In this document: in pieces, positions 18,900 through 26,472 of the stretch | Layout of the letters: the number at the start of each line of letters is the position of its first letter | Numbering within the stretch: position 1 is the first letter of the stretch | Assembly: GCF_026262505.1 (NCBI RefSeq) | Contig: NC_067207.1 | Span: forward strand, 26,132,082-26,196,081 | Length of the DNA: 64,000 bases | Source: Trichomonas vaginalis G3 | Taxonomy: Eukaryota; Parabasalia; Trichomonadida; Trichomonadidae | Direction of reading: 5' to 3' | The notes under the pieces: model-generated | The model's database searches: none | What the model was told of the DNA's origin: nothing | What the model saw: only the letters and a program-made list of their open reading frames with translations | Made by a program: the position numbers and the translations under genes

Positions 18900-19484
18900 T
18901 TACTTTACATAACCACCTGCTGCCATAAGTCTTTGACGCCAACCCATACCAGCTAATGAAGGTTGACTTGGTTTAGTTTGGAAACTAAACTTTGGTTTTG
19001 GTTTATCTTCAGTTTTTGGTTTTTCTTCTTCTATCGGTTTTTCGTCACTTTTCGGTTCCTCTGACTTTACCCCACCTGCAGGAACAGTTGTGTCGTCAAC
19101 ATCTTCATAAATATCATATGCCATTTGTTTTTGTTTTCCTTTCAACTTTTTGTGTTTGTTGTAAAGTTTAGAATATTTCGACTCTAAGTCAATGAGATGT
19201 TCTATAATGAACTGTTGGTCAGTGAAGTAAACTTTTCCATCTGTTGTCTCGAAAGCTCCTTCAGACTTCAATATTTTATTTGTGAGAGTCTGTTTCTTTT
19301 TTGAGATACTAGCCGTTCCATTTCTATGAAAAGTGACTTTATAGTTAGGGTTTGTATTTCCAGACCTGGCACTTTCTATTATTGAATTTTTCTCTTCATC
19401 TGTAAGTTCTTTGACAGGTTTTGACAATGGTTCTGAACTTTTTGTTTGTGGTGTCAAATCTACCGTTTCAACTTCTTCGGTCAT
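18900..19484 (-). CDS. Acidic coiled-coil protein with P/K/E tail
   Basis: 194 residues, intact. Starts MTEEVETVDLTPQTKSSEPL; a conserved middle (NPNYKVTFHRNGTASISKKK, then DGKVYFTDQQFIIEHLIDLE) leads into a coiled coil (KLYNKHKKLKGKQKQM). A linker with K/P/E repeats follows and a short C-terminal GMGWRQRLMAAGGYVK. It sits immediately downstream of two small genes that share the same TTTTTTACTGAGATGAAATG start context, so the three may be co-regulated virion genes. No family recognised. The Mav2 copy (50986-51571) is frameshifted. Confidence 0.7.
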   Translation of the reverse strand: MTEEVETVDLTPQTKSSEPLSKPVKELTDEEKNSIIESARSGNTNPNYKVTFHRNGTASISKKKQTLTNKILKSEGAFETTDGKVYFTDQQFIIEHLIDLESKYSKLYNKHKKLKGKQKQMAYDIYEDVDDTTVPAGGVKSEEPKSDEKPIEEEKPKTEDKPKPKFSFQTKPSQPSLAGMGWRQRLMAAGGYVK

Positions 19485-19503
19485 TTCATCTCAGTAAAAA
19501 ATT

Positions 19504-19659
19504 TTAGTTTGGTTTGTTTTCAACTGGTTGTTGAGGTTTTTTAAGTCGGTCTAAAACTTCTTGAGGTATAGGAAGAACTTGACAAACACGTGGTGGTTTA
19601 ACTACTGGAAGCCGACAAATCCATCTTGAACCCATTTGTCTCAATGCTGTATTGTTCAT
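19504..19659 (-). CDS. 51-residue proline-rich small protein
   Basis: Reads MNNTALRQMGSRWICRLPVV, continues with a P/Q-rich segment and ends QPVENKPN. Support: the ATG has the same upstream context (AAAATTTTTTACTGAGATGA) as the next gene, it fills the 190-base gap exactly, and the sequence is kept in Mav2 (50817-50970) apart from indels. Function unknown; short basic/proline-rich proteins in this position may be virion components. Confidence 0.6.
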   Translation of the reverse strand: MNNTALRQMGSRWICRLPVVKPPRVCQVLPIPQEVLDRLKKPQQPVENKPN

Positions 19660-19678
19660 TTCATCTCAGTAAAAAATT

Positions 19679-20080
19679 TTACATTCCCCAAGTTTGAGGC
19701 GGTTGCGGTTGGTTGTTGTTTACCCACTGTTGTGCATGGTTATATCCTCTGTTAAAGAATCTTTCACCTTGGTCCATATAGTGTCCTGCTTGGTTATAGT
19801 AGTCATTTGCTTTGTTATAATAGTTTCCTGCTTGTCTTCCTACATTGTCCATCCATCCTTGAACTTTTCCTCTTGTTTCAGGATTTGGAATAAGATTTGC
19901 TGCATCTCGTGCTACATCCCAACCTTTCTGTACAGTTTGTATAATAGGTTGTGCTTTCTCTTTAAGTATACCTAATGTACTCAAAATCTTCCTTCCAACT
20001 CCAAATACACCTCTGGCTATTGTTCCCACTGCGGGTAAAAATCTAGATGCAACTCCTGCTAATGCGCCAAATAAACCCAT
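19679..20080 (-). CDS. 133-residue MG-start amphipathic protein
   Basis: Begins MGLFGALAGVASRFLPAVGT, a glycine/alanine-rich amphipathic or membrane-active helix with Gly2 available for N-myristoylation. A helical middle follows (KAQPIIQTVQKGWDVARDAA) and a Y/N/Q-rich tail with repeats (NYYNKANDYYNQAGHYMDQ). It resembles in style the membrane-disrupting or cement proteins of adeno-like viruses, but similarity is only in composition. It is transcribed divergently from the integrase with a 16-base spacer. The Mav2 copy is nearly identical up to a frameshift. Confidence 0.7.
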   Translation of the reverse strand: MGLFGALAGVASRFLPAVGTIARGVFGVGRKILSTLGILKEKAQPIIQTVQKGWDVARDAANLIPNPETRGKVQGWMDNVGRQAGNYYNKANDYYNQAGHYMDQGERFFNRGYNHAQQWVNNNQPQPPQTWGM

Positions 20081-20096
20081 TTCTTATAGGATAAAA
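20081..20096. promoter_or_regulatory. 16-base divergent spacer between integrase and MG-start gene
   Basis: TTTCTTATAGGATAAA with ATG outward on both strands; any promoter must overlap the coding ends. Short class B type (TTATCC/GGATAAA). Confidence 0.35.
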
Positions 20097-21056
20097 ATGA
20101 CGAATCCAAACAAGGACCCCTATGTTTCTAAGGCAACAAAAAAAGCACTCATGATAAAAATCTTTAGTTCAACACCAAATGCTTGGTTTATGGATATCAT
20201 GGAAAACATTCCGAGATATAGAGAAGATGGACCACCATACTGGCTAATATTTGTCGGTCAAAACACAAGATACTGTGAAGCCATACCATTACAGTCCAAA
20301 AATATTTTAGATGTGAAAACTGCTTTGACAATATTCGTTGACAAATACCATCCAACAAAACTGACATCTGACTGTGAAAGTTCTTTCAAATCAGATGATA
20401 TTAAAAACTATCTGCGTTCAAAAAATGTAAACCAATATTTCATTGTCGACCAAAACCATTCTGCTCTTGGTGTCATTGACAGTTGTATAAAAATCTTAAG
20501 AGACTTAAACCAACCACAAGGTGGTGAGGTAGATGAAATGTCATATGACGACAAGTATAGACACTTCTCCATGGCAAAGATGAGACAAGTTTTAAATATT
20601 TACAATAGCCGTAAACAAAAAGGTTTGGGAAACCACTCCCCTGAAGAAATGAAAAACAACCCCGACTTAGAGAAAGACTATATATTTAATAGTTTAGTCA
20701 AAAGAGACAAACAAGAAAGAATGCCAGGCTTCAAACTTAAGAAAGGTGACAAAGTAAAAATAGAAATACCTAAACGCGACCCATATGAAAATACTATTGA
20801 CTATGACAACAATGGGAACTCGACAGGTACTCACGTTCGTGTTCGTAAAAATAGAAGAAAGTATACAAGAGAATATTATGAAGTTTTAGGCAAACATGGC
20901 AAAATGTACACACTGCAAGCAGAAGATAAAACTACTATTGTCAGACCTCGTTTCAAACTTGTCAAAGTTCAAGGTGGTATACTTTCAAAGACAGTTCCTA
21001 ACAAATATAAGACAACTCCTGACGAATATGCTAAAGAAGTTGAAAATGACGACTAA
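20097..21056 (+). CDS. INT: Maverick rve-family integrase with a DD35D triad
   Basis: Cuts and joins the element ends to target DNA. 319 residues, intact. The RNase-H-like core has D33 (AWFMDIMEN), D92 (LTSDCESSFKS) and, exactly 35 residues later, D128 (NHSALGVIDSC) where retroviral-type integrases have E. Helical segments follow (DDKYRHFSMAKMRQVLNIY; NHSPEEM, the usual 'P.E' motif), and an SH3-like C-terminus (EYYEVLGKHGKMYTLQ). An N-terminal HHCC zinc domain is absent. The stop TAA overlaps the fibre gene's stop on the other strand. The Mav2 copy keeps the D128 codon although it is frameshifted. Confidence 0.88.
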   Translation: MTNPNKDPYVSKATKKALMIKIFSSTPNAWFMDIMENIPRYREDGPPYWLIFVGQNTRYCEAIPLQSKNILDVKTALTIFVDKYHPTKLTSDCESSFKSDDIKNYLRSKNVNQYFIVDQNHSALGVIDSCIKILRDLNQPQGGEVDEMSYDDKYRHFSMAKMRQVLNIYNSRKQKGLGNHSPEEMKNNPDLEKDYIFNSLVKRDKQERMPGFKLKKGDKVKIEIPKRDPYENTIDYDNNGNSTGTHVRVRKNRRKYTREYYEVLGKHGKMYTLQAEDKTTIVRPRFKLVKVQGGILSKTVPNKYKTTPDEYAKEVENDD

Positions 21057-22984
21057 GCAATTCTATACCATGCGAATACAGTCATAAATGGTGGCATGTA
21101 TTCTTTACTTTGTCCCGTTGTTTGTGTATATCCTGAAACGAAATGTGTATGGTTTCCTTCTCCCTGCGTGTCATCCCAGTAACAATTTATAGCAAACTTA
21201 ACGTCGTCTTTAACATCATATCCTTTACCTTTTGTCATTCCTGACCAATCCAATATCTATGCTTATGCCAACCTGCTTGAGATGTGCTTAAATCTATGTA
21301 GTGACTGTGTGCAGGTAAATTTTCACCCGAAATCGTTTTACTTCCACCTGTTTCCTTTGAAGAGTTTGCACAATACAAAAACCTGTCGACTATTTGTTCC
21401 CATGCACCAACACCAAACGTTACTTGAGGACCTCTTGCTTCCATAGATGTATAAATAGAACCTACTGGGTTCATTAAATCAAACATATGAGATATTATAG
21501 GATTGTCTCTTTTGAACTTAAAATATAGTGCAACTATTTCAGGTTTCTTCTGGTTTGTGTTAGAATATTTTTTATAATATAATCTTATGTTTCAGGGTAG
21601 GTAAAGTCTTGACTATAATATTTATTTCTGTCATCTTCATAATAGTATACTATTCTCGTTTTTTCTATTGCATTATATCTTTTATATCTATAAAAATCTA
21701 AATATAATGTTAGCTTTTGTTCATCTACATGTGGTGTTCTAACGTCATCTCCATATCATAATAATATGGTGCTGGAGCTGGGTCAGGCAATGTCATATCT
21801 GCCATTTCATAAACTCTTAAATATTTCTTTTGTTCGTCTCCATAGAAGTTTAAGTAGCAGTTGTTGTCTAATGGAACTTTAACTTGTGTACCATCACTCT
21901 TTTTATAGCTTACATACATTTCATTGTTATTTTTCGGAATGAGTTTATACCGTGTACCATTTTCTAAGGACTGTACAAACTCCCATCTAAAATATTTGTT
22001 TTCTTCATAGACAGAAAAGTCACCAACCATAGTTTCAATATTTTTTGTTCCAACTAAACTTTGGTATATTTCATTGACATATGTTTTATCTGCTTTCTTT
22101 TCAAGGCTAACGTTTAAGTCTGTTATTTCAGAAGATGTATGTGTATGTCCAACGGCACTTTTCCTGTTTAAGGTTTCTTGTAAGTTTGTAATATTTGCAA
22201 TGGTATGTGTATGTCCAACGTCACTTTTCCTGTTTAAGGTTTCTTGTAAGTTTGTAATATTTGCAATGGTATGTGTATGTCCAACGTCACTTTTCCTGTT
22301 TAAGGTTTCTTGTAAGTTTGTAATATTTGCAATGGTATGTGTATGTCCAACGTCACTTTTCCTGTTTAAGGTTTCTTGTAAGTTTGTAATATTTGCAATG
22401 GTATGTGTATGTCCAACGTCACTTTTCCTGTTTAAGGTTTCTTGTAAGTTTGTAATATTTGCAATGGTATGTGTATGTCCAACGTCACTTTTCCTGTTTA
22501 AGGTTTCTTGTAAGTTTGTAATATTTGCAATGGTATGTGTATGAGTCTTTTTAGAATATTCTTTGTCAGCTCTTGTCACTTCACTTGACATTTTATTGTC
22601 AACATATGTTTTGTCCGCTAGTTCAGGATGAGTATGTTCTTTTGTTGCATATGTTGCATCTGCTCTGTCATGTTCTTCTTGAACTTTTTCAATGACATAC
22701 TCTTTGTCAGCTTTGTTGTCAATATCTGCTTTCAAAAGAAGTTCAGATATAGGTTTCTCGTTTAAAGTTCCTTTTGTTGGATTTATACAGACAGTATGGT
22801 TCTTACTGTCTTGAAACAGAAACTCGTCTGTCATTGGGTTTAATGTCAGTTTTAAGTTTCCTTCTTTCAATGACTCAGATATCTTAGAATAGTTTGAAAA
22901 GTTTGTTGTGTTCTTATTTAGAGCTTGCAAAATGAGTTGTCGGTTGTGTTTTATTTCTCTCATAGACGCTGTTTCATTTGACAT
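21053..22984 (-). pseudogene. Fibre protein with HTH-type repeats and phage tail-collar-like C-terminus
   Basis: N-terminal part intact (419 codons, 21725-22984). It has a conserved head MSNETASMREIKHNRQLILQ, 'ADKEYV/DKTYV' coiled-coil segments, then about six near-identical 22-residue repeats with the core GHTHTIANITNLQETLNRK (22137-22544). The coding signal continues in other frames to 21053: LYLDFYRYKRYNAIEK, then NPVGSIYTSM, a W-x-QIVDRFLYCANS core, His-rich loops (LPAHSHYIDL, GNHTHFVSGY) and MPPFMTVFAWYR. That end matches the layout of bacteriophage baseplate/tail-fibre C-terminal domains (PVGSIY...GTWEQ..DRFL...SHTH...PPY..VY.W.R). Frame changes near 21760, 21595 and 21245; the last is one G missing relative to Mav2. 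Likely the attachment fibre of the Maverick virion. Confidence 0.75.
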
Positions 22985-23002
22985 TTTTATTCTAGATAAA
23001 AT
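22985..23002. promoter_or_regulatory. 18-base palindromic divergent promoter region
   Basis: TTTTATTCTAGATAAAAT between two outward ATGs; CTAG-centred near-palindrome (TTTTATYCTAGATAAAA). Fully kept in Mav2 (47994-48011). Confidence 0.5.
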
Positions 23003-23851
23003 ATGCTTCCAATAGAAAAAGAAAATTCAAGAGTTGCTACAACTAAACCATTAGATGAACTTTTTACGAATGTCGGTCAAAAGTTTGAGACAGAGACCGT
23101 AAAGCATGAAGGCTATCGTTTTGACTACCCGTTAAGATGGTTAAGAGACCCATCCGTCACAAAAGCTGTTGGCTTTCGTAGAATGAAGTTCATTTCAGAA
23201 GCCATACATGGTTTCCCATTTACGGTCGCTTTTGAAATTCGATACTATAACAAAGAGAAACGTACGTATGAGAAATTTGAACAGGGAAAACTTTTACAAG
23301 TGAATTTGCTTGTAAACTTAGAAACAACTCTTCAAGCTTTTCAAGAAAAAATAAACGATATCTATCTCGAATATGCAAAACAGTACAACATTGACGAAGG
23401 AGAGTACCATCTCGATATTATATATGACAGGAAAAATGCAACTGTTAAAATCAATAGAATAGAAGACCTTGGAGAAGACGTTTATATTTCTACAAAATAT
23501 AACAACTTGGCATGGTATAGATTTTTGAGGATGTTAAATCAGCCTGCAGAATATCCAGTACACCCGAACTTTTATGAAGTCGAAAACCCTAATGGAACAT
23601 ATGAAAATGTTTTCGACTCAGATGCTATTATAGTTCATGCTTCATTTTCTGGTGCACAAAACTCTTTTTTATGCTTGGCAAATGACTTTTACGAAAAACC
23701 TACAAAGCTATACGAACCACCAAGTGGAAGTATTTCAGACTTTCAAGTATGGTTTACTACAGATGGAAGAAAGAGAATAATTCCATTATACCACGCGTTT
23801 TACTTAGAACTTAGTTTCATATACAACTACTATCGAACGGTAAAAATATGA
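23003..23851 (+). CDS. Fibre-adjacent structural protein ('HASFS' family)
   Basis: 282 residues, intact. N-terminal MLPIEKENSRVATTKPLDEL and FDYPLRWLRDP; a variable middle; and a strongly conserved C-terminal third with IIVHASFSGAQNSFLCLAND, FYEPPSGSI-like text, SDFQVWFTTDGR and LELSFIYNYY. It is beta-rich with aromatic residues typical of virion surface folds. It is divergent from the fibre gene, which suggests a penton-fibre or adaptor partner; this is inference. Mav2 has one frameshifted orthologue (47145-47993) and a second, more distant paralogue (53899-54761), so the family duplicates and its middle part changes quickly. Confidence 0.7.
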   Translation: MLPIEKENSRVATTKPLDELFTNVGQKFETETVKHEGYRFDYPLRWLRDPSVTKAVGFRRMKFISEAIHGFPFTVAFEIRYYNKEKRTYEKFEQGKLLQVNLLVNLETTLQAFQEKINDIYLEYAKQYNIDEGEYHLDIIYDRKNATVKINRIEDLGEDVYISTKYNNLAWYRFLRMLNQPAEYPVHPNFYEVENPNGTYENVFDSDAIIVHASFSGAQNSFLCLANDFYEKPTKLYEPPSGSISDFQVWFTTDGRKRIIPLYHAFYLELSFIYNYYRTVKI

Positions 23852-23855
23852 TTTT

Positions 23856-24098
23856 TTAATACGGTTGAGGTGTTGGATTTGGTTGCCAACTAGACTGTGG
23901 TGCAGGTTCAGGCTGTTGTATAACAGGAGCTTGTTCTTCTGGTTCAGGGTCTTTAGGTATAATACCAACGAACTGACCTACTCTTTTGCCAATATTTTTG
24001 ACTCCGTTCCATACTCCCCTTCCTACGGTTTTTATTCCATTCCATATACCTCTTCCAACATTTCGAAAGAAGTTTCCAATACTACTGAAGAAACCCAT
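23856..24098 (-). CDS. 80-residue MG-start amphipathic W/G repeat protein
   Basis: Begins MGFFSSIGNFFRNVGRGIWN: Gly2 with Ser6 fits the N-myristoylation pattern MGxxxS. Three repeats of G-R-G-(I/V)-W-N-G-(I/V)-K form a positively charged amphipathic helix, then QFVGIIPKDPEPEEQ and a P/Q tail ending NPTPQPY. Almost identical in Mav2 (46898-47140) with only a few substitutions, so it is under constraint. Such peptides often disrupt or anchor to membranes; related role in Maverick particles is an inference. Confidence 0.75.
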   Translation of the reverse strand: MGFFSSIGNFFRNVGRGIWNGIKTVGRGVWNGVKNIGKRVGQFVGIIPKDPEPEEQAPVIQQPEPAPQSSWQPNPTPQPY

Positions 24099-24116
24099 TT
24101 TACTATATGTAAAAAT

Positions 24117-24479
24117 CTAATGTCCACCTAGTCTCTTACGTTTCCTGTTGAGTTCCATAGCATTCTTTAACTGGAGCTCATACATTCTATTTCTCCTCTG
24201 GTAGAAAACATACTCTGGGTCAACTCCTGTGTTCGCGTCATCTGCATAGAGTTGTTTATATCCCACTTCAGGGTTTGTATAAAACTCTTTCCATCTCATA
24301 TTTGCATACCATGGTGGTAAGCCTAACGCAGCGTCATTTGACATGGCAGTTTGCATTTGTACATCTGTTGGCACTTGACCATAGTTTGCCATTGCAGTTT
24401 GTATTCTAACTTCATTTGGAATATTCTCTGGGTTTGGTTGTCCAGGTTGCTGTGCATTCGCTAAGTTCTGTGCGTCCAT
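24117..24479 (-). CDS. 120-residue conserved Maverick protein
   Basis: MDAQNLANAQQPGQPNPENI, two imperfect repeats (VRIQTAMANYGQVPTDVQMQTAMSN-type halves), then WYANMRWKEFYTNPEVGYKQ and a basic C-terminus NRKRKRLGGH. The protein is identical in Mav2 (46517-46879), the best-conserved product of the two copies. The basic C-terminal tail could contact nucleic acid or be a nuclear signal (RKRKR). No family recognised. Start context TATTTTTATCTAATATTAAA. Confidence 0.75.
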   Translation of the reverse strand: MDAQNLANAQQPGQPNPENIPNEVRIQTAMANYGQVPTDVQMQTAMSNDAALGLPPWYANMRWKEFYTNPEVGYKQLYADDANTGVDPEYVFYQRRNRMYELQLKNAMELNRKRKRLGGH

Positions 24480-24502
24480 TTAATATTAGATAAAAATATC
24501 TC

Positions 24503-24634
24503 TTACGAGTACATATACTGGACATTTGCAGGCATTGGTTCATCTTCATATTCTCTATATCTTTCTGCCACGTCAAATAAGTAAATGACACAATGGAAAA
24601 AACCTAAAACAAGTAGTCCTATTTCAAACCACAT
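24503..24634 (-). CDS. 43-residue single-span membrane protein
   Basis: MWFEIGLLVLGFFHCVIYLF gives a hydrophobic helix at residues 4-20, followed by an acidic tail (VAERYREYEDEPMPA...YMYS). The ATG lies inside the end of the methyltransferase gene, 16 bases overlap in another frame, which suggests translational coupling. Mav2 has the same ORF (46362-46493) with only conservative changes (R to K) and the same overlap. Probably a small virion or host-membrane protein; function unknown. Confidence 0.65.
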   Translation of the reverse strand: MWFEIGLLVLGFFHCVIYLFDVAERYREYEDEPMPANVQYMYS

Positions 24635-25437
24635 TTACTTACCAATAAAATTTCTTTGTTATGACACTTTCTCCGGTTTATAGGACCTCTCTCATATTCT
24701 ATCTTATCGTATCTAAACTCATAGTCATGTATGTCCTCTAACCATCTCATGACACTTTCCAAACCACTTTTATCGGATGTAAAGTAAAAGCATGGATGGT
24801 TATGTACAACGTCTAAAGTTTCTAAAGAGTCTCTCAAAGTCCAGTCTACTTGGTATTGAAAATCATATGTGTTATAGAACGGCGGGTCTACTATAAAGAA
24901 AACATTTTCCTTGTCTTTATATTTTTCATACAACTCTGTCCAACGACATCTCACAAACTCTATACCCTCAGTATATTTTTCTATGTTCTCTTTGAAAACC
25001 TTTGTATAGTTAAGATATAAAACTTTTGACATAAGTGTTTCAATGTCATGAACTCTTATAGAACCACTATACAATAGTCTAGAAGATATACTATCCCAGT
25101 CAATATACTCTGCTTTTTTCAAAACCTCTCTGACAGTATTTTTCTTATCTAATGGTATACGTTCCATCTTACCTATAGGTATCTTTTCTTTTAACTCTTT
25201 CAATATTTTGTTTGTGTCTGGTATATGTTTGAGACGGTTCATATAGTTGTCGAAGTCATTGCATATAATCTTTGAGTCAGGAAATACAGTATGGCACAAA
25301 TGAGATATATAGAAACTTCCACCGAACAAATCTACAAATGTTAGACCATTCGGTAGTTTCTTAAGTTCTCTCAATAGAATATCTTTACATCTACTCTTAT
25401 TTCCAAAGAAGGGTAACGGTGGTTTTGTAAAATTCAT
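24619..25437 (-). CDS. Dam-like N6-adenine DNA methyltransferase (D12 class)
   Basis: Transfers a methyl group from S-adenosylmethionine to adenine in DNA. 272 residues, intact. Motif X-like PFFGNKSRCKDIL (9-21), motif I FVDLFGGS (34-41), ICNDFDN (58-64) and the catalytic motif IV DPPFY (184-188) are in Dam/D12 order. Mav2 has an intact copy of the same length that is very similar, so both elements keep it. N6-adenine methylation is known in Trichomonas; here it could mark the element DNA or protect it. A 3' fragment of this gene has been copied into the element's terminal repeats. Confidence 0.9.
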   Translation of the reverse strand: MNFTKPPLPFFGNKSRCKDILLRELKKLPNGLTFVDLFGGSFYISHLCHTVFPDSKIICNDFDNYMNRLKHIPDTNKILKELKEKIPIGKMERIPLDKKNTVREVLKKAEYIDWDSISSRLLYSGSIRVHDIETLMSKVLYLNYTKVFKENIEKYTEGIEFVRCRWTELYEKYKDKENVFFIVDPPFYNTYDFQYQVDWTLRDSLETLDVVHNHPCFYFTSDKSGLESVMRWLEDIHDYEFRYDKIEYERGPINRRKCHNKEILLVSKCGLK

Positions 25438-25481
25438 TTTATATATATATAATAAAAATGTTTTTACCTGAAAAGTGACAG
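25438..25481 (-). promoter_or_regulatory. Methyltransferase upstream region with TCACTTTT motif
   Basis: On the minus strand: GTCACTTTTCAGGTAAAAAC, then ATTTTTATTATATATATATA before AAATG. TCACT fits the trichomonad initiator consensus TCA(C/T)(T/A). Mav2 has two TCACTTTT copies at 45509 and 45520. Confidence 0.45.
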
Positions 25482-26249
25482 AAAAGCGGCTTTTGACAGA
25501 TGTTTTATTGTGACTTCTTCGTAAAGACTTTGTTGAGATTTCTTCGTAAATGAGTGTAAATGACCCAAAAATATATTTTAGGGTAGAAGGGTATATCTAA
25601 CCTCTTTTCTAACCTCTTTTCTACCCTCTTGAATTTTCATGAATTTCTTCGTAAAGACTTTGTTAAGACTTCTTCGTAAAGACTTTGTTGAGACTTCTTC
25701 GTAAAGACTTTGTTGAGACTTCTTCGTAAAGACTTTGTCAAGACTTCATCGTAAAGACTTTGTTGAGATTTCTTCGTAAATGACCCTAGTAGTATATTTT
25801 TGGTGTAAATTTCATGAAAATTCAAGAGGGTAGAAAAGAGGTTAGAAAAGAGGTTAGATATACCCTTCTACCCTAAAATATATTTTTGGTGTAAATTTCA
25901 TGAAAATTCAAGAGGGTAGAAATGAGGGTAGAAAACGGGGTAGATATACCCTTCTACCCTAAAATATATTTTTGGTGTAAATTTCATGAAAATTCAAGAG
26001 GGTAGAAATGAGGGTAGAAAACGGGGTAGATATACCCTTCTACCCTAAAATATATTTTTATTGAATTCTGTATAAAATTCTGAGTAAAATGACAGATGTT
26101 TATATGACCCTTACTTGTCCGGTTTATAGGACCTCTCTCATATTCTATCTTGTCGTAAATAAAACTCACAGTCATGTATGTCCTCTAAACTTCATTTATA
26201 CTAAACATCTTCGGGGCTAGAAGGCACGAAGTGCCTGGAAGCCCCACTA

Positions 26250-26278
<29 letters not shown>
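25482..26278 (-). repeat. Right terminal inverted repeat of Mav1
   Basis: Mirror image of 1115-1940: 25-bp tandem units (25500-25780), CTAACC and CTACCC repeat blocks (25575-26060), methyltransferase-like fragment (about 26110-26190), terminal hairpin (about 26215-26250) and 27 T residues. Confidence 0.9.
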
Positions 26279-26282
<4 letters not shown>

Positions 26283-26284
26283 AA

Positions 26285-26472
26285 GTCAATTATAATAATA
26301 AATACTTTCTCAATCTTGTGAATGAATAATTCTGGTTTGCAATTTAATAATTATTCCTGAAAGTAACTGCATTATCTCTTAATTATTATCAAAAACTCTA
26401 TTTACATATTAAGACAAAGGTTTATTTATTATGTGACATTGAAAAAAACAAAAAAATCTAAACTAAAGAAAA
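26285..26472. other. Host spacer between Mav1 and the first host gene
   Basis: AT-rich with AATAATTATT motifs. No gene or repeat recognised. Confidence 0.5.

Larger units (their letters stand above)
1115..26278 (-). mobile_element. Mav1: complete Maverick/Polinton transposon
   Basis: A self-synthesising type DNA transposon of about 25.2 kb. It has inverted termini (1115-1940 and 25482-26278) and carries protein-primed DNA polymerase B, an rve-type integrase, a packaging ATPase, jelly-roll capsid genes, an SF3 helicase, KilA-N genes and a Dam-like methyltransferase, the combination that defines the Maverick/Polinton class. AATAAA occurs immediately outside both ends (1109-1114 and 26279-26284), fitting the usual 5-6 bp target duplication, although the adjoining poly-A/poly-T makes the exact base uncertain. 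Several genes are frameshifted, so this copy is probably not autonomous unless some breaks are sequencing errors. Minus strand is assigned because the methyltransferase end of Mav1 is on the right, whereas in Mav2 it is on the left. Confidence 0.95.

Noticed and set aside
22074-22544. 156-codon plus-strand ORF with repeated CVCPTSLFLFKVSCKF units
   Set aside because: Antisense shadow of the fibre's 66-bp repeats on the minus strand; the fibre reading has homologous head and tail regions, this one does not.
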